Assembly: GCF_030247195.1 (NCBI RefSeq)
Contig: NC_080672.1
Span: 32,185,906 to 32,249,905 of the forward strand
From: Topomyia yanbarensis
Lineage: Eukaryota; Arthropoda; Insecta; Diptera; Culicidae
Direction: 5' to 3'
DNA length: 64,000 bases
Shown in pieces: positions 56,586 through 64,000 of the stretch (position 1 is its first letter; each line of letters starts with the position of its first letter). A model generated the notes under the pieces. That model made no database searches, was not told the DNA's origin, and worked only from the letters and a program-made list of their open reading frames with translations. Made by a program: the position numbers and the translations under genes.

Positions 56586-57925
56586 CATGCACCTGTGCTT
56601 TAAACTTTCGTTGTCCTTAGAAGATTATTTCGAGAGAAAAAATATATATGATTATTTCCTAGTTTTAGTATTTAAGTATAAATATATTGGAGCGTGGCAG
56701 AATGGTTATTTTCGTTTAGTTGATGACTGTCAGAAAGGAAACAAGTAAAACAAAAAGATGATTATACGTTATAGAAGTTATGCGCTTAAAATTAAACTCT
56801 CAGGTGTAACCTTAGACTCCTGACAGCAGGTTTATATCTAAGTCTAGTTCCATTGTCATGATTGATTCTCTCTAGAACAACTGGTCGCATATTTTCATGA
56901 ATAAATCCTTCGTGAGCCATTCATAAAATCTATTTTACATATCCAGCGTTATAACGCCTCGAAAGACAAACTCACAATAACCCATCACCGCACAAAAGTG
57001 ACTCCATATACGATATACAGAGTGTGCGGCATTCTACCCCTACTCGGCATCTCTTCCGAAATTACCCTACGACTAATAACAATGGCCAACAAGATAAAAA
57101 AAATGGAAATACTCCCTTATCATTCAGGTCCGTTTTCGGCTCCTTGGAGCTGTCTGCAATAGTTTCTCGACCACTCCCACGTAATACAGTTTGATGCTTC
57201 AGGGAGAAAAATCTCTTCCAGTAACTCCAGTTGAGGCAGGAAAACTTCACCGGAAACACTTGCCATAAATTGTTCAAAGAAAACAGTATTTATCAGGACA
57301 GCACATAACACCGTAAGTTCGGACCCTTTCGAAATATATTGCGGGCAAATTCAATCGTTTTTAATACAAGGAAGAAGGAAGATTCCTTGCAAAAAAAATT
57401 AAAGAATTGAAATAAAACGTAATTAGAACGAGCTCACCGGTACCTAATGTCTTCAATACTATCCGACTTCAATGTGGTACCCTTTTCCTTTTTATCTCAT
57501 CAAAACGGTTTTGATGTGTGTCTCAGTTACACTATTCCTTGTTGAGTTAGGCAACTAGAGCCGTACCTACTTCCGAAGGACCACCGGTGCCTAGAGACAT
57601 GCTAGAGATGACTGAATCTAACTTTGGAAGCAGGATGATCGTAAAATCTTCAAAAATACCGCTGTTCATTAGAAAACTTGAAGCTGATAGGGAGCCTATC
57701 CAATGCGCGACACATTTTTACTTATTTTCCTTGCAAAACGCGCATATTTTTCGCTAAGAAACACGAATTCTTGGCAGCCCAAATCGGAAATCAAACATTA
57801 CGGACACATTCCGGATGGCCGCAGCACGATAAATCTGGTTTTTTATTCCACTAGGTACACTTTCAACTTCTAACAAACAAATATAATACGTTTTTGGGAA
57901 ATCATACAGCGAGAAAAAATTACGT
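56586..57925. other. Non-coding sequence, nothing recognised
   Basis: The overlapping minus-strand frames at 57062-57311 match no known family. Confidence 0.4.
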
Positions 57926-58345
57926 CGATCTTGCCCCAAATGAGTGATATTGTTATTCCAAAAAACCCCATTTTTGGCCAAAAAGTACTCATAACTTTTC
58001 AACGGAAATAGTTAGATATATGGTGCCATGAAAGAAATTGTTCGCCTTGAAACAATCTTAAAGTTGTCTGAAGACTACTTCAGTTTTAAATGAATACAGC
58101 AAAAGTTATTTGAATAAAACTGTATTTCTAAAAAACACCCTAAGCTCCGACTTTAAATTTGTTGTAAAATAAAAAATATGACAGATAGAGCTTACATGTC
58201 TTCGGCAAACTTTTCCAAAATTTGTCGTTCTACAACATCGCTGAAGGTCGTTTGGCTCTAGCTAGAATGATTAAAAAGTAAATTTTTGGATTTTGGTAAA
58301 ATTAGAACCACCCTAACTGTTGTTTTAACAAAAAGAGGGGGCTCA
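57926..58345. repeat. Second copy of the dispersed AACACCCTAA repeat
   Basis: Begins with the 28-bp word shared with the array edge (here followed by caaaaaacccc instead of the pentamers). Aligns with 51960-52300 through aaacaccctaag, gacagatagagcttacatgt and accaccctaac. Confidence 0.6.
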
Positions 58346-58959
58346 TAAATTACGAAAACTTCTCCAAAGACTTAAGAAGGCTAAGTTGTTTAGTTTTAGT
58401 CAAATCTTAAAATTCCTTCTAAATTTGGAAACTCTAAGCTTGCTCATATGACCCTATTTCACTTCTTATAATTCTATACACTGAGTACTATGGCTCTTAA
58501 TAATAAGAAAATACTTCCAGTTCTTTGCTAATTGAATGTCGTTATAATTTGTAGTCCAAAAAATCACACGTCTTACATAAATACCTAAACAACTGACTGG
58601 TTCCGAGAGGAGTTTCGGGAAGTAAACACAGAAGCTCGCGTTTGATGACGAGAAAACGATATCGAAATCTTGTTTTTTGGTTCGCAAAGAAGCTACCGGG
58701 GTTGCATGGCGGATATCAAAAGCAATATTCAAACCTCAGAGGGTCTGATTGGCAAAGAAAATGAAGACAAGGTATTAAACCAACAACTGGGATCCGTTAT
58801 TTCGTCAGTAAGTTTGAAAATGTTCAGCAAAATAAAGATTGTTTATTTTCGCTCTTCATTTACATTGGGACTTCGACAATACTGGTTTCGAATCGATTCG
58901 ACGTGAGGCTGAATGAAAAGGGATTGAATGTTTCACTATTAAATGAAGTACTGAAAAGT
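58346..58959. other. Non-coding sequence, nothing recognised
   Basis: Frames on both strands at 58466-58906 show no family motif. Confidence 0.4.
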
Positions 58960-60800
58960 TATGTTGCATGACTGTCTCAGCGTCGCAGGAAGGTCGGATT
59001 GCAACCATCAGAATCACTATAGGCTGTCCTCAAGAAGGAGTGCTGTCACTCCTTTTGTGGTCCGTAGTAGTAGACGGACTCTTGAATTGACACTGGAAGA
59101 TCTGGGATTTGAAGTGATGGGTTACACAGACGACATTGTAATCACTGTTAGGGAAAAAGATGATTTAACGATTTCGGACCGCAGAACTGAAGCTGCTTCA
59201 AACGTGACATGAAAATGGTATAAACGAGAGAACCTTAGAATAAGATCCCAAAAGGTCGCCGCAAGGAGGCAGCATCCCCTACAGGTATACAACAATTAGA
59301 CCTACAACGGGGATTTAGCAAGGCATCCTCAATTCCTGGACCCATAAATACATCTACTGATAGCATCCCGAAAAGGCAAGTCTTTGATCTTCCATTCCAG
59401 GTTGTAATATCTGAACGAACTGAATGCATGAAGGGGAGCCATCCGGTTCCGGATGGTGCCCTAGAATATTATACTGTCCTTTATAGCATAAGAGTCCCAT
59501 ATTGAAAAACAGCCAACCAAGAAATACGCTGTTGAAGATTTACATTTTCATTGAGCGTTATGGATGGGACAACCATATTTTGGTTTTTGTTCTTGATATA
59601 TCATAAACAAACAGATAACTCGTTGTAGCAGTAAGCAGTGAAATAAAACAATAAAAAAAATATATCTATATAAATACAAGCTATTCTAGAATCCTGAAAG
59701 ATTGTTCCCAACGTATGAATATCCCAGTTCGTAATTGATTCTTCAGCCTTGTAAATCCACTTGAGAAAGCGTCGCCTACTGTCCCCAGCGATAACAAGTT
59801 GCCATTAGCAACAGCAGCAATCCATTGCCTCCCCACCAACTCTTGAACGTAAAGCACATGACCGCGCACCTATAAAGCTGTTTATAACAGCGCGGAGAAA
59901 GCCATTCCAACATCGAACGCCTTAGTGGACGGACAACCCAGCAGCAGCAGTACACCATCCAACCAACCCAGCAGCAGCAGAGGCGAAGCAGTACACCACC
60001 TAGCCAATCTAGAGGAACGCGAGTGAACGAGTCGATTCGCGCGCAGTGTGCGCGTCAACTGGTTGCCACTACAGGAGGACCGAAAAAAGTACACCGTGCC
60101 CAGCGAGCGACCGGATTAGCGTGATCAATTGCTATGGAAGGCCAGCAATCTCGTGCTCCGCTTCCACCGCAGCACATTGAACTAACCAGAAATCACGACA
60201 CTCGTTTATAACAAAAATCCATGTGGGACTCTTATACTTTAACAGGCAGCATACCAGTGTCTCATAAAGAGACCGTTGTGTGAGAGCAGCGGGCTGTGAC
60301 CCTTGCGATAGGTTCTACACCGTCAATCTTTCAAGTAGAGGTACATGCAAATAAGACTTGTGCCAGAAAGTGTCTGTTTATAAGCGATCTAAAATGCAAG
60401 GAGTCGGTCATTCTGTCAGATAGCTAGGCTGGGCTAAGAACTCTGAGTTCGTGTAACTTCGCGTCTTAACTCGTTTAAACTAATTCTGATGGATCCGACA
60501 AATAAATTCAAGCTTACCTTCAATTGGGTATCACATTGTAACTACTCAGCGCGCTGAGTCTTTTTCATGTGATCTTTGTGAATCCGACTACGGAACCTCA
60601 AATCATCTGATATGCAACTACACAGCAGTAGCGCAATTGCGATTTCGAGTTTTCGGGCGTCCTTACATTGACGACACACCGTGTTTAGACGACTGAAACT
60701 CAGAGACATACGAAAGCTTCTTATCCAATGCGGTAAAGAGCTTTAGGCTTACTCGCAGGCGATTTGAACTATTTGTGAGTTTTATTCGAGTTTATTCGAG
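58960..60800 (+). pseudogene. R1-like non-LTR retrotransposon: RT, RNase H and C-terminal finger remnants, split by a MITE
   Basis: Plus strand, in order: GCPQEGVLSLLLWSVVVDGL near 59015 (motif B of the R1/LOA type); in another frame LGFEVMGYTDDIVI near 59105 with the catalytic Asp pair kept (YTDD); ERENLRIRSQKV; then VVISERTECMKGSHPVPDGA and LEYYT near 59400-59475, the RNase H entry. After the insert (59488-60235) come FQVEVHANKTCARKCLFISD and LKCKESVILSDS near 60330-60420 (RNase H Glu and Asp motifs). Then CDLCESDYGTSNHLIC near 60565 and AVAQLRFRVFGRPYID, the C-terminal Cys/His finger. Frameshifted and stopped throughout. Confidence 0.75.
59488..60235. mobile_element. TIR insert in the RNase H region
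   Basis: The left end ATAAGAGTCCCATA is inverted at the right end as TGTGGGACTCTTAT (59488-59501 and 60222-60235, one mismatch). The insert divides the RNase H of the R1-like element. The interior has cagcagcagcag tracts at 59939-59981 and no recognisable transposase. Confidence 0.55.
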
Positions 60801-61242
60801 CCAATATATTCCGATTCCTGATTCTCATTTGATACTTGGTTTATGAAAATGAGTTCAGTAAACACCAAATGACCGATGTAGCTTCAATTCTGGAATATGC
60901 CCGAGACCCCGCACTTCCGAAATTGTCGATAGAGGACAATAACTTCTAAAAACCTTTACTTAGCCATTAGTGATCTAGATCTGCGAAGCTAAGTAGTTTA
61001 ATGTCTATTCAAGTAGATTTTGAACCTTCGAGGTATTACGATTGCAGCGGTTTATAAGGGGGATTCCTGGGTGACCGTACTAACCAACCTATAACTCCGG
61101 AACCAAAAGTCAGATTTGAATAAAATTCAATCGCAGTTAATGGAAGTGTTATATCTTTCATTTGAAATTAAGCTTGTAAAAATCGGTAAAGAAGTGACAA
61201 ATGACGTACTGATAGGGGTACTGTTCTACTCCCTGAGTAAGG
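60801..61242. repeat. Non-coding; partial relative of the CACCTAG family interior at about 61070-61230
   Basis: taactccggaaccaaaagtc, aattcaatcgcagttaatgg and tttcatttgaaattaagctt follow the order of copy A at 8640-8720 (taattccggaaccagaat, aattcaatagcagccgatgg, tttcatttgagactaagttt). Confidence 0.5.
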
Positions 61243-61484
61243 GTACTTACAGAGTGGCCGCGAGAAGTTGAGCAGGGGCTGGTACTGACAGTAGATTGCG
61301 AGATGCGAGAAACTTACTTGCAGCATATCAAATGGAGCCTGTCAGAGTAAAAGCAGGCAGTCGGCGCAGATCTGCTCGGCTTTCACTCTGACAGGCTCCA
61401 TTTGATAAGCTGCAAGCAGGTATCTCGCATTCTAATGTCAGTGCCAGCCCCAGCTCAACTTCCTGCGGCCACTCTTTAAGCACC
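61243..61484. repeat. Long near-perfect hairpin repeat (fold-back MITE)
   Basis: Arms of about 110 bp: 61243-61355 and 61374-61484. The core atcaaatggagcctgtcaga is exact in both, the outer part ggtacttacagagtggccgc has few mismatches, and the loop is about 20 bp. No coding capacity. Confidence 0.85.
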
Positions 61485-61780
61485 CTAAGGAAGGATGACA
61501 CAGACTTGAAATGGCGAGTGGGCTAACGGCACGGCTGCCTCCGTCCCGACAAAATACTGGCAGGTCTCTGGGTACGTTCACCATTAAGTTGCTCGTTGGG
61601 ATAGCCCATTCCCGATTTTACGCCGATCCGGCTCTTAACTTTACTCCCCATAAACGATAGTGTCAACCCTAGGATGAACTCCTTGCTTCATAGATAATCA
61701 TTAAATCACAAGAGGCGACTACATAAAACGAATGGAGATAGCGGCCCGGTTTTGGGACCCAATAAAATGGAGAAAAAACA
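61485..61780. other. Non-coding, possibly retrotransposon 5' leader
   Basis: Leads into the LOA-type element; boundaries not visible. Confidence 0.35.
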
Positions 61781-62300
61781 ATAAACTTACACATACGGAG
61801 CAGGCGCGGCGAATCCGTTCGCCAGAAATGGTTTGAAGAGTCGCCACCACCACCAACAACTGAAGTTATTCAACAAAAGGAGGAGGAAGACAAGCAGCAA
61901 CAACAGCCAGAGCAGAGCGAGGTGAGCAGTACCACACAGAAGCCACAAGTGGTGGCAGCGAAGTCCTTAGTACAGGAGCTACATTAGTTTGTGGACGCGA
62001 CAAACAATGTCCATAAGGACATTAAGTAGATGATTCTCAGAATGCGAAGGACGCTAGTGTCTGCGGTGAAGGAGTATGACACGGGAAGGGCGGATGTAGC
62101 TGAGCATTGGCGTAGGCTTAAGCTATTATCTTCCAAGCTCCTCCGAGGAAGCTGAAGCTGGTTGGAGTGGAAAACACGCCAGTGTCCGTGACTCCAAAGA
62201 GGACAAGATCCTCGCCAGGAGATGAAAGACCAGGTGGGCTTCAGAAGCAGACGTGCGAGGATGCTATCATTGCCGAAGAAAAAGACGTCACGACTCTACC
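61781..62300 (+). pseudogene. ORF1 remnant of an LOA-type element
   Basis: The plus strand reads QQKEEEDKQQQQQPEQSEVS, then AKSLVQEL, a stop, FVDATNNVHKDIK, ILRMRRTLVSAVKEYDTG and HWRRLKLLSSK. A second frame from the ATG at 62167 gives NTPVSVTPKRTRSSPGDERP, a basic Ser/Pro-rich stretch. A Gln-rich and helical, charged ORF1 is usual in LOA elements. No zinc knuckles are seen, so part is probably lost. Confidence 0.5.
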
Positions 62301-62317
62301 CTACGGCTCACACTCAC

Positions 62318-64000
62318 TTTACATGAACGGCCTCCGGGGTTGTTTGGGGGATCTACAGTTGCAAATTGCTCAACTTCAACCAATATGCATGGATCTCCAA
62401 GAAACTCATATCCGGGACGGGACTAACCCCAGACCGTGGCAAGGCAACCTGTATCATGGGAGGCTAGAAGCGGAGATAACTTTTTTCAGACCATTGGCCT
62501 CGGAATCCGGAATGACATCCCATCAACACCGCTACAGCTCAATACGAAACTTATAGTCGTGGCACGAATTATATCTTATTCGGTCACATCACCATCGGAG
62601 TGCGCAATATCGGTTAAAAATGAAGAACATGCTGGAGCAACTGAACACCCCCTTCCTGGTGATGGGGGACTTCAACGTCCATCATCCGTTGGGGGGATCT
62701 GGCAGAAGTGACCAACGGGACAACCGAATTGCCGAAGTCATGGAAGAATGTAACGTTATTGTACTTAACAACGGAAGCTTCACCTATATCGGAGGTCAAT
62801 ACTCTTCAGTCTTGGACATATCTTTCTGCTCCACGGAACTCGCTGGGGCCTGTGGTTGGTCCGTTCTCGCAGACACCAGAAATAGCTACCTATTCAAATA
62901 ACGTACGACCGCATACCACCAGCAACGACTCGCCGTTGGCGCTGGCTTTACGATCAACCGACCCACTAATAACTAAACTAGTTCATGGCGCCGAGCGGAG
63001 TATTCCTCGCACAAGTGACAAACCTCCACCCCGAGCAACCCACTGGTGGAACTCGGAGGTCAGTCAAGCCATCAAAGACCACCACAAAGCACTCTGGATA
63101 CTGAAAAAGACACCAGCTAGCCACCCCATCAAAGAACAACGGGTTGCAGAGTTTCGTAGTTCACGAAACCGGGCCAGAAAGGCTTTCGATGCTGCGAAGA
63201 TCAACAGCTAGAACGCGTTTTTCCAAGGGATATCTCCCGATGTTTCCACGCTGAGCTTTGAGAGTTAACGCTCTCAGCGGGAAAAGAAGGTAAGTCGGCT
63301 TCTCCCTCAAAGTCAACGAAACCACAACAGTTGAACCCCAAGAAATTGCTGTAGGCATACACTTCAGTTAGTTATCCTCAGATGATGCCCTCTCTTTAAC
63401 CTTTTTAGAACGATGCAGAAGACTCGAAAGAGCGCCTTTGTCATTCTCATCGGACTCCGGACAAGACTTCAACAGAGCGTTCTCCGGGATAGAATTACCA
63501 GCGGCGCTACCGCCCACGACAACTACGCGGGACTCGATTATGTCGGCTACCCTATACTGCAGCATGCTTCACCCGAGGCTAGAAGAATGTTTGAACCGCA
63601 TCTGGAATCGCCAATCCATCCCATCTTCTTGCAAAATGCCCTTTGTAATCCCTATACCATAGAAGGGCAATACTCTCCCTACGACGAAAGACTTTCGGCA
63701 GATTAGCCTACTCCTGTGAGTAGCGAAAACTATGGAGCGGATGGTCAACAAACGGCTTATGACATACCTCAACGAAAACTCCCATCTTGACCAGCGACAA
63801 TTCGCATTTCGTAAGGGTGGAGGGACAGGAGCGCACCTCGCAATCTTTGGAGAAATCCTCCGACAGGTTCTGGCGGACGATCTGCATGCCGACATAGCAA
63901 TATTGGGCATCGCCAAGGCCTACAACAAAGTCTACCGCGATGGGGTTCTCCGGAAACTTGCTAGCTGGGGAGTCACCGGAAACCTTGGGAAGTACATCAA
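62318..64000 (+). pseudogene. ORF2 of an LOA-type non-LTR retrotransposon, broken, running off the window
   Basis: Endonuclease: YMNGLRGCLGDLQLQIAQLQ and CMDLQETHIRD (62320-62415; the family has Q-WN-x-NG and QET), FLVMGDFNVHHPLGGSGRSD near 62660, DISFCSTELA near 62815. Linker THWWNSEVSQAIKDHHKALW at 63040, FRSSRNRARKAFDAAKINS. RT: LLNRIWN-like region at 63590, FVIPIP, then TMERMVNKRLMTYLNENSHL near 63730, RQFAFRKGGGTGAHLA, and motif A in the form GIAKAYNKVYRDGVLRKLAS near 63905, where the usual Asp at the start of DIAKAYN is now Gly. The catalytic FADD lies beyond the window. Stops at 63210 and others plus several frameshifts. Confidence 0.8.

Noticed and set aside
57062..57311. Overlapping minus-strand frames of 63-71 codons as a possible gene
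   Set aside because: No motif of any family I know, no splice or start context, no neighbour to support it.
1..64000. CRISPR array, prokaryotic operon, or LTR retrotransposon
   Set aside because: Tandem repeats seen are simple sequence or UTR motifs without spacer structure; no LTR pair, integrase, protease or gag-pol of LTR type was found.

Overview
This window looks like a gene-poor piece of a mosquito chromosome, most likely a culicine (Aedes or Culex type). That is inferred from three things: repeat families whose look I recognise (tRNA-derived SINEs of the Feilai kind, CR1-, RTE-, LOA- and I-type non-LTR retrotransposons, hAT and TA-type MITEs), AT-rich intronic sequence, and very long introns. 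There is no bacterial-style gene organisation, and I saw no CRISPR array, rRNA gene, or LTR retrotransposon gag-pol. The only host coding sequence I can support is three exons on the minus strand (49594-49742, 26016-26113, 11976-12097). They have matching splice phases and encode the second half of one immunoglobulin domain and most of the next. They belong to one Ig-superfamily cell-adhesion gene that I would place near klingon/IgLON. Its introns here are 13,918 and 23,480 bp, so positions 11,976-49,742 are essentially one gene filled with mobile elements.

Layout. 1-428: broken Tc1/mariner-type transposase. 600-3600: old repeats and a SINE. 3660-10300: a nested stack, with a minus-strand CR1 element split by a plus-strand retroposon that carries only an ORF1 gene, which is itself split by a non-autonomous hAT element holding a SINE and a further element of unknown class. 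10300-15000: end fragment of a retrotransposon, exon, two MITEs. 15380-17421: a (TTATA)n array with a fold-back element inserted at TA. 17521-25400: MITEs, a SINE split by a TIR element, a 1.9-kb inverted repeat, nested MITEs. 26016: exon. 27535-29600: second degenerate CR1. 30889-34551: large element whose ends match the unknown element in the stack. 35170-36020: RTE-type fragment. 37252-39201: intact reverse transcriptase reading frame of CR1/L2 type. 39307-41630: two copies of a repeat with a tRNA-Ser-like core. 42300-48117: long RNase H-bearing non-LTR element with both ORFs broken. 49594: exon. 52717-56043: a 3.3-kb (TTCTA)n array. 58960-60800: R1-like element split by a MITE. 61243-61484: long hairpin. 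61780-64000: LOA-type element running off the window.

Most retrotransposon genes are dead (frameshifts, stops, deletions, truncations); the 37.3-39.2 kb reverse transcriptase is the exception. The best leads are: the covarying ends of the two CACCTAG elements, the pentanucleotide array that starts inside a dispersed repeat, the ORF1-only retroposon whose 3' end resembles that of a full-length LINE in the same window, a 55-bp filler sequence at a deletion junction, and the tRNA-like repeat whose left segment is inverted in one copy. All calls come from reading the sequence and remembered family motifs; no search was run.
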